Part shown: positions 8,140 through 16,078 of the stretch, one piece after another
Layout: each line of letters starts with the position of its first letter
How positions within the stretch are numbered: the stretch's first letter is position 1
Source: a bacterium
Lineage (GTDB): Bacteria > Hinthialibacterota > Hinthialibacteria > H5-UNCL2
Assembly (NCBI GenBank): GCA_015075175.1
Contig: JABTUV010000011.1
Coordinates: 62,001 to 126,000, forward strand
Direction of reading: 5' to 3'
Length of the DNA stretch: 64,000 nt
Program-made: the position numbers and the translations under genes
The notes under the pieces: model-generated
What the model saw: only the letters and a program-made list of their open reading frames with translations
The model's database searches: none
Told to the model about the DNA's origin: nothing

Positions 8140-9293
8140 TGGACGGATTCGTCTTCCCCAATGAACAGCACGTCACCTGGACGGTCATGATCGTGCTCTA
8201 TCCCTACATCACGGGCCTCGTGGCGGGCGCCTTCATCGTCTCCTCGCTCTATCACGTGTTCGGCTTTAAGAACCTGCGTCCCATCGCGCGCTTCTCGCTG
8301 GTCTCCTCGTTCGCGTTTCTCCTCTTCGCCGCCGTCCCCCTCCTCAACCACCTGGGACGGCCCGAGCGCGCCGCCAACATCATGATCACGCCCAACTTCC
8401 ACTCCGCCATGAGCGGCTTCGGATTCGTGTATACCACTTACATCGTGATCGTCTTCCTGGAAATCTGGTTCATGTATCGGCCCGACTTCACGCTGCACTG
8501 GGAAAAGTCGCGCGGCCTGGTGCGCGCCATGTTCTACCTCCTGCTCCTTGGCGACACGCGCCACACCCCCGAGGCCCTCGCCGTCGACCGCAAGATGGTC
8601 AAAATCCTCGCCGGCATCGGCATCCCCGTCGCCTGCGTCCTGCACGGCTACGTCGGCTTCCTCTTCGGCTCCATCAAGGCCAACCCATGGTGGTCCACGC
8701 CCTTGATGTTCATCATCTTCATCTTCTCCGCCATCGTGTCCGGCATCGCCGTATTGATCTTTCTCTACCAGTTCGTCAAGTGGCTCAAGAAGATTCCCTA
8801 CAGCCAGGAGACGCTGGAGACCATGGCCCGCTTCCTGTGGGGCTTCATGATCATCGCCGTGGTGCTGGAGTTGATGGAGGTGCTGTCGCTGGCCTACGAA
8901 CAGACCGAGGAGTGGGCGGTGCTGAAAAGCCTGCTTCTGGGCAAGCTCTACTGGACCTACGTGGTGCTGCAACTGCTCGTGTGCTCGGTCGTGCCGTTCT
9001 TTCTCCTCTCCTTCGCGTGCCTCGTGCGGCTGCCGACGAAACTGTTCAACGGGCTGGTGTTCGCCTCCTCGGTACTCCTGCTGTGCCAGGTTCTCCTGAT
9101 GCGCTGGAACGTGGTGGTCGGCGGACAGCTTTTGTCCAAGAGCTACCGGGGATTCACCAGCTACCTGCCCGGCATCTTCGAGAAAGAAGGGCTGTTGGTG
9201 GCGGCGCTGATCTTCATCGTGCCGTTTCTCCTCCTGCGCCAGTTCGACAAGGTGTTTCCGTTCTTCGAGCAGCCGGGACGGGAGAGGGCATAA
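8139..9293 (+). CDS. NrfD/PsrC-family quinone-interacting membrane subunit
   Basis: A 384-residue polytopic protein with about nine to ten hydrophobic helices (for example WTVMIVLYPYITGLVAGAFI, MFIIFIFSAIVSGIAVLIFL, LVAALIFIVPFLLL). Family marks include HLGRPERA after helix 3 and NPWWSTPLMFIIF. NrfD proteins have no haem and bind quinone next to a partner four-cubane ferredoxin, as in NrfCD, PsrBC, QrcCD and alternative complex III. Here the partner is the adjacent ferredoxin, whose stop overlaps the ATG. It would give the cluster a second quinone site besides cytochrome b. The protein is intact, unlike its upstream neighbours. Confidence 0.93.
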   Translation: MDGFVFPNEQHVTWTVMIVLYPYITGLVAGAFIVSSLYHVFGFKNLRPIARFSLVSSFAFLLFAAVPLLNHLGRPERAANIMITPNFHSAMSGFGFVYTTYIVIVFLEIWFMYRPDFTLHWEKSRGLVRAMFYLLLLGDTRHTPEALAVDRKMVKILAGIGIPVACVLHGYVGFLFGSIKANPWWSTPLMFIIFIFSAIVSGIAVLIFLYQFVKWLKKIPYSQETLETMARFLWGFMIIAVVLELMEVLSLAYEQTEEWAVLKSLLLGKLYWTYVVLQLLVCSVVPFFLLSFACLVRLPTKLFNGLVFASSVLLLCQVLLMRWNVVVGGQLLSKSYRGFTSYLPGIFEKEGLLVAALIFIVPFLLLRQFDKVFPFFEQPGRERA

Positions 9294-9299
9294 GACGCG

Positions 9300-9700
9300 C
9301 GGTCTCACAAGCTGCTCGCGTCCATGCCGTCCTCTCGATACGCGGCCCGAAGTAACAGCTCGCACCTCAAGCGGGCGATTCGTCGGGCCGCTACTCGAGG
9401 ACTCGGTTTTTCTTTTACGTGGGATCATCCACGGGCGTCTGTCTTCAGAGCAAAAGGCGGAAATGCAAGCCGTGTCCTCGAGTAGGCCCCGCCGACGCAC
9501 TCCCATAAGAGGCAACAAGTAACTTCGGGGCCGTATCGAGAGGCACGGCGACTCGCATGTGCCGGCGCCGCGTCCATGCCGTCCTCTCGATATCCCTCGA
9601 TACGCTCTGGGGGCTTACTCGGGACAAGGCGCGGCCCGAAGCGACGGCTCGCACCGCGGCGAAGCACTCGTCGGGCCGCTCCCTGTGGACTCGGTTCCTT
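9300..9700. repeat. REP-like array, family F (CTCGAGGACACGGC / CCTCTCGATACGGCCC)
   Basis: No gene. Contains inverted copies of CTCGAGGACACGGC (near 9393 and 9465) and repeated CCTCTCGATA blocks (9331, 9527 in reverse, 9582). The same family occurs at 24240-24655, 31836-31856 and 48755-48945. Confidence 0.7.
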
Positions 9701-9771
9701 CTTTCCCACTCTTGGGAGCGCCCGTTTTCAGCCCGGACGCGGAACGGCGACGTTCCCGCGTGCCGCCGCCT

Positions 9772-11535
9772 TCACCGGTCGAAGACGATGCGCAAGCGAT
9801 GCGGGTTGAACACGTCCGGGTGAGTCCAATCGTCGCCCACCGGCGAGAGCGGCAGCCAGGCGGTCCTTTCGCCGTCGTCCAGTTGAAAGCGCCCCCCTCC
9901 ATCGTGGAGCGGCCTGCCGTCGGCGTCCGTGACGAGCCGCCAGGCGCGCGAAACGTCCGCGTCCGCGCTGGACAAAGCCAGGCACAAGGGGCCGTCAAAC
10001 AGCGCCACCTTGCCCGGAGGCAGGTTGGGCGCCGGCACGATCCGCAATCCGCCGTCGAACACGAGCTGCAGCACGTCACCCGACTTCCAGCGCCGCGACA
10101 CGACCAGCCGGCCCGACTCGCGCCTGGGCTTGATCTTCTTTCCATTCAGCAGAACCGTCACGCTTTCCGCCCAGGCCGGCGCGCGCAGGCGCACGGCGAA
10201 CGTCCGCGCGCGGCTGCATTCCACGGCGACACCGGCGCAGCTGAGCCGCGGATAGTCGCTCGTGATCTCCAGGCGCACGCCCCGCTCGGGAAAAGCGACC
10301 GTCGCCTCCGGATAGAGATTGACTTCGTAACCCTCCGGCCCATGCGTGATGATGTACCGTCCCAGCTGCCCCAGCGCCCAGGCCCCCCACAACGAACAGC
10401 ACCCGGGATTCTCGCTGCCGAAGCGCCCGTCCCAGCCCTGCCAAACCTTCCCGCCCACCACCTCCGCGTCGTAACCGCGATGCCCGAACCCGCCGGTGCA
10501 AAACTGGTTCATGGCGAAGTGGTTGACCAGCACGTGCTCGGCGTCGTCGAGAAATTCATCCTCGCCGGTCGCGTGGAACATCATCAGATTGACGATCACG
10601 TAATCGGCCAGCGCGCAACCCTCGTCCTGCTCGGAACGGGGCATGCCCTCGGAAATGGCGCCGTCAACCAACCGCACCGCCTTGCACCAGGCGAGATAGT
10701 CGCGCGCGGGGTCAAGACACGTGGGATCGCCGGTCGCCTGATGAAGGTCGATGAGGCCGCGAATAAGCGAGAGGCTGTGGTGGGCGTGGCTGGTGCGACC
10801 CGCACGGCGGGCGAGACGTTGGGCCAGCGCCAGGGCGCGGCGGTCTCCGGCCTGGGAGTAGAGCGCGACCAGCCCGTCCAGGCAATGCCCGTAGAATTCA
10901 TGCAGACAGCCGGTAGCGGAAGCGGGACGCTCCGCCGGCTCTCCGGGAACGCCCAGGCCCGCCACGTGGCGCTGCGCGCGACCGGCCGTCTCCCACGTGG
11001 GCGCCGTTTTCTCGAAGTACTCCGCCAGGCGCCGCGCCGCCAGAAGGCAGCGCCTATCGCCCGTGTCCGCGTAGGCGTCCATCATGCCGCGCAGGGCGAA
11101 GCCGGCCCCCGAGGGGATGCGCGCATCCTTCTGCTCCAGCGGCCTCTCGGGACCAAAGCATCCTTGAGCACTCTGGAAGAGCAGCGATTGATCGAGCGCG
11201 AGTGCCCGCAGAGCGGGGACGCCCGGCCGCCCGCACGCCTCCGCGACCGAGAGAACCGACAGCCAGCGACCCACCTGGTCTCCCGGCCAGTCCCACCACA
11301 GTGCGCCCGGTGTTCCGCTCGCGCTGGCACGGAAACTCTCGGCGTTGTAGCGGTCGCCGCGCCCGAGCACGTTTTCAAAGGCGGCGTTGCGGCGCGCCGA
11401 CAGTTCGCCTTCCAGCTTCACGTCCGGCAGCGCCGGCGTCTCACGCCGGCCGTACGCAATCGGCGACACCATGGCGCCCACGTGTAGAACGCCCGCCAGC
11501 GTGGCGGACGGGAAAATCGACGCGCGCGACCCCAT
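9772..11535 (-). CDS. GH127/DUF1680-like glycoside hydrolase (beta-L-arabinofuranosidase-type)
   Basis: A 587-residue protein with an alpha-helical (alpha/alpha)6 toroid in its first two thirds and a beta-sandwich tail. Family features include LWWDWPGDQVGRWL near the start, repeated helical hairpins (GMMDAYADTGDRRCLLAARRL), DEGCALADYVIVNLMMFHATGE and the cysteine pair SENPGCCSLWG, at the position where GH127/GH146 enzymes place zinc-binding and nucleophilic cysteines. Later segments (EVNLYPEATVAF, FAVRLRAPAWAESVTVLLNG) match the C-terminal domain. GH127 and GH146 members remove L-arabinofuranose from plant glycans; substrate here is not proven. No clear signal peptide is seen at the chosen ATG. 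It is co-oriented with the serine hydrolase upstream. A paralogue lies at 41265-43516. Confidence 0.82.
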   Translation of the reverse strand: MGSRASIFPSATLAGVLHVGAMVSPIAYGRRETPALPDVKLEGELSARRNAAFENVLGRGDRYNAESFRASASGTPGALWWDWPGDQVGRWLSVLSVAEACGRPGVPALRALALDQSLLFQSAQGCFGPERPLEQKDARIPSGAGFALRGMMDAYADTGDRRCLLAARRLAEYFEKTAPTWETAGRAQRHVAGLGVPGEPAERPASATGCLHEFYGHCLDGLVALYSQAGDRRALALAQRLARRAGRTSHAHHSLSLIRGLIDLHQATGDPTCLDPARDYLAWCKAVRLVDGAISEGMPRSEQDEGCALADYVIVNLMMFHATGEDEFLDDAEHVLVNHFAMNQFCTGGFGHRGYDAEVVGGKVWQGWDGRFGSENPGCCSLWGAWALGQLGRYIITHGPEGYEVNLYPEATVAFPERGVRLEITSDYPRLSCAGVAVECSRARTFAVRLRAPAWAESVTVLLNGKKIKPRRESGRLVVSRRWKSGDVLQLVFDGGLRIVPAPNLPPGKVALFDGPLCLALSSADADVSRAWRLVTDADGRPLHDGGGRFQLDDGERTAWLPLSPVGDDWTHPDVFNPHRLRIVFDR

Positions 11536-11563
11536 GCCCTGCCTTCCCTCCAGAGTACAACCT

Positions 11564-11614
11564 GGAGTTCAAACTTCAGTTTGCCTGTAAGCCAAGCTGA
11601 AGCTGGTACTCCGG
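11564..11614. repeat. REP family G (GGAGTTCAAACTTCAG palindrome)
   Basis: Imperfect hairpin running from GGAGTTCAAACTTCAG to AGCTGAAGCTGGTACTCC between the GH127-like and beta-lactamase-fold genes. Two further copies are embedded in the reading frame starting at 17850. Confidence 0.75.
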
Positions 11615-11618
11615 GGAC

Positions 11619-13385
11619 CTAATGCCCCGCCGGGCCTTCGCGCGTTCCGCCCGCAAGCGGAGCCGGCGAAGCGTCCACGCGCTGGAAGCGCAGGTTTTGC
11701 ACCCGCCCCGCGTGCAGCTTGAAGCCCTCCACGCCGCCCTGCGCATCGCGCAGGAATGCGTACTGGGTCCCGCCCAGGCGGAACACGTCCGACGGCTCCG
11801 GCCGCTCCGTCGGCGCCGGTTGCAGGGGACCCCGTCGATATTCCCCCTGGCGCACGAACAACTGGTCGTCCTCCACCTCGAATCGATAGACGACCTCCAG
11901 TTCGTCGTTGTAGTACTCGCCCGCGAATTGCAGCAGGTCGTCGGGCGTATGCTCGACGGTATACTGGGGCACGAGCAGCCACTCGCGCCGCCCGTCGTAG
12001 AGCGCCTGCACGTGGTAGCCGCCCTCCGGCTGCGGCTTCCACTCGAAGCGATAGTAGCGGTCGGTCGGCGTATTCACCCCCACAAACAACGTGTCGCTGA
12101 CCGCCGCCAGGTCGAAGCGCGCCGACCGCGTCGACACCGACAAGGTCGCGCCCCGGATATAGAAGCGATAGATGCTGCCCGTCTCAGTGTTGCGGTAGCT
12201 GCCGACCTTGTCCTCCAACGCACTCCGCGGCAACTCCACGAATTTCAGGTCGGGCGGCGGCTTCTGCCCGCTCTCCTCCTCCCGGAAACGGTCCGACAGG
12301 CAGATGTCCGCGATCCGGTACACGAAATTGCCCGGATTGACCTCGGAATAATTGGCCAGCACGATCACGGAGAAGTTCGCCTCCGGGAATTGCACCCACT
12401 CGGAGCGGAACGCCCCGAACGCCCCCGAATGGCCGATCGTGCGCAGCCCGTTGTAACGCGACAGGTACAGCCCCAGCCCGTAGTTGCACTCGCGCCCGTC
12501 GTTCAGCTTGCCGGGAACCTGCATCTCGGCGATGAGACTCGCGTCCCCCACAATCGGATGGTAGAAGTTCCGGTCCCAGAGCAGCAGGTCTCGCACCGTG
12601 GACATCATGCCCCCGCAGCCCATCACCAGGTTGGAAGGCTCAAAGCTGAGGCCGAACTCCGTCTCCTGATCGTTCTTGGTGTAATAACCCCAAGCGCGAT
12701 ACGGCACGACCTCGGTGTAATCGTCGTGAAAGTGCGTCTGCTTCATGCCCAGGGGTTTGAAGATGCGCCGGTCCGCGAACTCGCGCAGCGTCAGTCCCGA
12801 AACCCGCTCCACGACCAGCGACAAGAGCAGGTAGCCCGAGTTGGTGTACGAGTGCTCTTCGCCTACGGGGAAGTTGAGGTCCTTCTGGCGAGCCAGGAGC
12901 GGCAGCACGCCCTCCTCAGTGCGATAGAGCTGCGTGTTCTTGCCCGCCATGTAGACCAGCGCCAGGTAGTCGCGCAAGCCCGCCGTGTGGTGGCAGAGAT
13001 GGCGGAGCGTGATGGGCCGTCCGTAGTCCGGCATCTCGGGGATGTACTTGCGCACGTCGTCGTCCAACGAGAGCCGGCCCTCCCGGGCCAAAAGCAGGAT
13101 GCAAAACGCCGTGAACTGCTTGGACATCGAGTAGATGTGGAAGGGCGTGGTCACGTCGTTGGGCAGGCCGCTCTCCAGGCTGGCCATGCCGAAGCCTCTT
13201 TCATAAACAAGAGTACCGTCTTGAATGATACCGACCGCGCAGCCGGGGATGTCGGGATAGTTGAGGGGGGCGAAGAGGCGGTCGATGCGGCGGATTTGAT
13301 CGCGGGTCAATCCTGCGTGGGCGGAGATAATCGAAAGGCCGCCCAGAAGGGCCAGGGAGACAAGCGAGCGCACGGTCAGTCGCAT
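11619..13385 (-). CDS. Secreted class C beta-lactamase-fold serine hydrolase (PBP4*/esterase type)
   Basis: A 588-residue protein with a Sec signal (residues 1-24, ending AHAG). The catalytic motifs of the family are in order: S86-M-S-K89 (SxxK), Y180-T-N182 (YxN) and H319-S-G321 at the KTG position. The catalytic domain ends near 370; the last 200 residues form two beta-rich modules (VGSYRNTETGSIYRF..., FAGEYYNDELEVVYRF...) like the lipocalin-type domains often fused to these hydrolases. Such proteins act as D-aminopeptidases, peptidoglycan hydrolases or esterases, and rarely as true beta-lactamases. It is periplasmic or secreted. The neighbours are polysaccharide enzymes, but a link is not shown. 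Confidence 0.9.
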   Translation of the reverse strand: MRLTVRSLVSLALLGGLSIISAHAGLTRDQIRRIDRLFAPLNYPDIPGCAVGIIQDGTLVYERGFGMASLESGLPNDVTTPFHIYSMSKQFTAFCILLLAREGRLSLDDDVRKYIPEMPDYGRPITLRHLCHHTAGLRDYLALVYMAGKNTQLYRTEEGVLPLLARQKDLNFPVGEEHSYTNSGYLLLSLVVERVSGLTLREFADRRIFKPLGMKQTHFHDDYTEVVPYRAWGYYTKNDQETEFGLSFEPSNLVMGCGGMMSTVRDLLLWDRNFYHPIVGDASLIAEMQVPGKLNDGRECNYGLGLYLSRYNGLRTIGHSGAFGAFRSEWVQFPEANFSVIVLANYSEVNPGNFVYRIADICLSDRFREEESGQKPPPDLKFVELPRSALEDKVGSYRNTETGSIYRFYIRGATLSVSTRSARFDLAAVSDTLFVGVNTPTDRYYRFEWKPQPEGGYHVQALYDGRREWLLVPQYTVEHTPDDLLQFAGEYYNDELEVVYRFEVEDDQLFVRQGEYRRGPLQPAPTERPEPSDVFRLGGTQYAFLRDAQGGVEGFKLHAGRVQNLRFQRVDASPAPLAGGTREGPAGH

Positions 13386-13434
13386 GGACGTTGGTACTCC
13401 GATGTGGAATTGGGGAAGGCGCGCCTACTGGTCG

Positions 13435-13483
13435 GCGCAGCACGCTGCGCAAGCGCCGAACGCGCAGCACGCTGCGCAACTAC
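13435..13483 (-). repeat. Two REP family A copies
   Basis: GCGCAGCACGCTGCGC at 13435-13450 and again at 13462-13477, the second followed by AACTAC (GTAG on the minus strand). They lie upstream of the serine hydrolase gene, not at a stop codon. Confidence 0.85.
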
Positions 13484-13576
13484 GGGGCACAACCTCCCAC
13501 TCTACTAAACGCGCGTCCACGGATTGGTTACGCAGCCGGCGCAAAAACCTCCCCCCCCGTCGGATGTCATAACATC

Positions 13577-13867
13577 CTATCGAGGCGCGGCTTGCGGTGA
13601 GGCGGCGGCCGGCATGTCGTGGATCGCCTCGCTGTAAACCACGCCCCGCAAGGCCGGCACATGCTGGTCCAACGCCGGATCGGAGACGGCATGGTCGAAC
13701 CACGGATCGGGCGGCCGGGGGCTGGCGGGAACCTCCGGCAGGAGACCCAGGCGCCCGCTGGGGGCCGCCGCCGGCGCGTTCGCCGGCGCACCCACCATCA
13801 GGTACGCCGCCAGGAAAACCATTGCGAACAACGCGTAGAACAGGATAAGGTGGTGGGAACGTTTCAC
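13577..13867 (-). CDS. Small single-pass membrane protein of unknown function
   Basis: A 96-residue frame from a GTG (13865-13867) with GGGGAG 8 nt upstream. Residues 6-26 form one hydrophobic helix (LILFYALFAMVFLAAYLMV) and the rest is Ala/Pro-rich and probably exported. I do not recognise a family. It lies upstream of the serine hydrolase in the same direction, but 190 bp of repeats separate them. The length, start signal and membrane helix support a real gene; the low-complexity tail is the main doubt. Confidence 0.5.
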   Translation of the reverse strand: MKRSHHLILFYALFAMVFLAAYLMVGAPANAPAAAPSGRLGLLPEVPASPRPPDPWFDHAVSDPALDQHVPALRGVVYSEAIHDMPAAASPQAAPR

Positions 13868-14234
13868 CGGACGAACTCCCCGCAGTTTGGCATGGTCTTA
13901 TTCTGCCTCGTGGCGACTTCCTGTCAAGCAGGATGCGGCCTCGGGAGACCGCCCTTCGACACGGACGGCCTGAAGCGAAGGAGGTCATCCGCATCAACAT
14001 AGACTTTGCGCGCGCTTCAGGCCATCCTGCTCAGGGCTGTCGGGTCGGTTGTCCGATGGACTTGTAGACCGACGATAACCGGAACCGACTGGGCTGAGCA
14101 GCTGCATAAACAGAAACCGAAGGCCCTGAGTCCGCCGCGGCGGATCGAAGGGCCGGCTTGGACGCTCTCGACCCCCTTGATACGGCCGTCGGCTCCCCCC
14201 TTGTTAAGAGGGGAAGGATTCAGGCAGGAACCGC
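13868..14234. repeat. Non-coding stretch with a repeat shared with 43970-44090
   Basis: The order GGGCTGAGCAGCTGC, then a CGGCTTG block, then a C/G hairpin (CTCCCCCCTTGTTAAGAGGGG) occurs here (14092-14218) and again at 44002-44090 (imperfect). No gene seen. Confidence 0.55.
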
Positions 14235-15725
14235 GTGACACTTACAACCGCGCTTCATCGTCCCGTCCCGCAGGCGCACCTCGCGCTGGTCGCCATCGTG
14301 CTCCTGGGCGCCGGTTTGCGCCTGCCCGGCCTTTTCAGCGAAAGCCTCTGGTCCGACGAGGCCATCAGCGTGCGCCTGGCGCGCCTGCCCGCGCTCGAGC
14401 TGATCAGGACGACCGCCGAGGACGTGCATCCGCCGCTCTACTATCTCCTGTTGAAACTCTGGATGCAGATGTTCGGCGAGAGCGAGGCGGCGCTGCGCTC
14501 GCTCTCCTGGGTCTTGGGCGTGGCCGCGCTGCCCCTCGCCTACCGCGTCTTTCGCAGGTTGGCCCCGGACGAGCACGGCCTGGCGCCGGCGACGACCGCC
14601 CTCCTGGCGTTCGGCGACATGCACGCTTACTACAGCCTGGAGGTCCGTAATTACGCGCTGGTCGCGTTTCTGGGGCTTTTGGCGACGGACTTTCTCGTCA
14701 CGGCCCGCGGGGCGGTGCGCGGTGCGCACCCTACCGTGGCGTATGCAGTAGTGATGGGGGCGGCGCTCTATACACACTACTTCGCGGGGTTTCTCTGGCT
14801 GGCTCATGTCGCCTGGATGACGTGGGAACGGCCCACCGGCGGCTCGCGGCGGCTCTCTTTGCGCCGGATCATCCTGCTGGCCTCTCCCCTGGCGCTCTTT
14901 GCGCCGTGGAGCCTCGTGGTACTGCATCAGGTGCGGCTGGGCGACATGGCCTGGATGGCGGGTCAACTCGTGCCGGTCTCGCCCCAGTTCATGTTCTGGA
15001 CGGCGGGACGGCTGACGTATTTCGGCGAGGCGCCCGCCGTCTGTTGGCCGGCGGTGGGATTCTTCGCCGTGGCCATCCTGCCGGCGCTGCTTTTGGGCGC
15101 CGCAGCGGCCCTCCGGCCCGGACCGCGGCGCGCCGCGGCCCGGCTGTGCCTGGCCGCCGGCCCCGGCGTGCTGCTCTTCGTTTTCATCATTTCACTGTGG
15201 AAACGCATCTACCTCTCGCGCTTCTTCACGCTCACGACTCCCTTCTGGTTCGGATTGATCGTGTGCGGCCTCTGGACGCTGCCCCGGCCGGGATTGCGGC
15301 GCGCTTGGCTGGCGCTGCTGCTGGTCGGGACGCTCTACTACTCGATTGACGCCCGGCTCTTGCCGCGCCGGCCGCAATGGCGGCAAGCGGCCGCGCTCGT
15401 CCTCCGCCAAGGTCCGCCCGAGGCCCTCGTAGTCCTGCACGCCGGTTTCACCCAGGACCTCTGGAACTACTACGCCCCCGACTGGCGCGGCCATGTCTTT
15501 CCCACCCGGCCCCTCGCGCCCGGACAGGACTGGGAGGCGGTCGCCCGGCAAATCGTGGACGCGGCAGGAGGGCGGCCGGTGTGGCTCATCCTTTCGGGCA
15601 CGGGCATCCTGGATCCCGCCTGGCAGCTGGAGCCGCTGCTCCTGCAGCGTAGCCGCGACGCGCGCGTGTATCGCTTCGGCGGCGACCTGGCCGTAGTACG
15701 CCTGGGACCGCTTTCCGGCCCCTGA
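14235..15725 (+). CDS. GT39/ArnT-like polytopic glycosyltransferase
   Basis: A 496-residue integral membrane protein from a GTG start. The first extracytoplasmic loop has the family motif SLWSDEAIS (D41-E42), where GT-C enzymes of the PMT/ArnT group place the catalytic acid. DVHPPLYYLLLKLW follows, then about ten transmembrane helices and a soluble C-terminal domain. These enzymes move a sugar from a polyprenyl-phosphate donor to lipid or protein on the outer face of the inner membrane. The acceptor cannot be read from sequence. A family B repeat (14713-14734) lies in frame and encodes AVRGAHPT in the loop after helix 5, which would be an unusual insertion tolerated in a loop. The neighbours give no pathway. 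Confidence 0.85.
   Translation: MTLTTALHRPVPQAHLALVAIVLLGAGLRLPGLFSESLWSDEAISVRLARLPALELIRTTAEDVHPPLYYLLLKLWMQMFGESEAALRSLSWVLGVAALPLAYRVFRRLAPDEHGLAPATTALLAFGDMHAYYSLEVRNYALVAFLGLLATDFLVTARGAVRGAHPTVAYAVVMGAALYTHYFAGFLWLAHVAWMTWERPTGGSRRLSLRRIILLASPLALFAPWSLVVLHQVRLGDMAWMAGQLVPVSPQFMFWTAGRLTYFGEAPAVCWPAVGFFAVAILPALLLGAAAALRPGPRRAAARLCLAAGPGVLLFVFIISLWKRIYLSRFFTLTTPFWFGLIVCGLWTLPRPGLRRAWLALLLVGTLYYSIDARLLPRRPQWRQAAALVLRQGPPEALVVLHAGFTQDLWNYYAPDWRGHVFPTRPLAPGQDWEAVARQIVDAAGGRPVWLILSGTGILDPAWQLEPLLLQRSRDARVYRFGGDLAVVRLGPLSGP
14713..14734 (-). repeat. REP family B copy inside a coding frame
   Basis: CGGTGCGCGGTGCGCACC followed by CTAC, the same sequence as at 1287-1308, read through in frame by the GT39-like gene. 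Confidence 0.85.
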
Positions 15726-15827
15726 CCGCATGCGCCGTCGCCCCAACCGGCCCGTGGCCGACTTCAGTTGACCCGACCACCCATTCTGCTACCATCGCCC
15801 CACGTCCACCAACTGCCCTGAAGCACG

Positions 15828-16025
15828 ATGGAAGGCACGCCGCTCTTCACGTTCCTGTATCACTACGGCCTGGGAGGCCTCCTCTTCCTGGCCGGAATGC
15901 TCCTGGCCTGGCGGGCCGGCGCGCTCGAATTCTCCACCCGCAGCCAGCGCGTCTGGGTCATCGTGCTGCTCGTGGGACTGCTTCTCTACCTGGCCGGCCA
16001 CGCCTTCTTCCAGTTCTTCACCTGA
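15828..16025 (+). CDS. Small two-helix membrane protein
   Basis: A 65-residue frame with two hydrophobic helices (LYHYGLGGLLFLAGMLLAW and VWVIVLLVGLLLYLAGHAFF). It lies 54 bp before the likely SSS symporter start and in the same direction, so it may be an accessory subunit, as small proteins commonly accompany such transporters. No clear ribosome site is seen and I do not recognise a family. Confidence 0.5.
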   Translation: MEGTPLFTFLYHYGLGGLLFLAGMLLAWRAGALEFSTRSQRVWVIVLLVGLLLYLAGHAFFQFFT

Positions 16026-16078
16026 GGCCCCTCCCTTGCCCGACCACCATCAACCTGGGGACCGGACTCGACCTGGCC

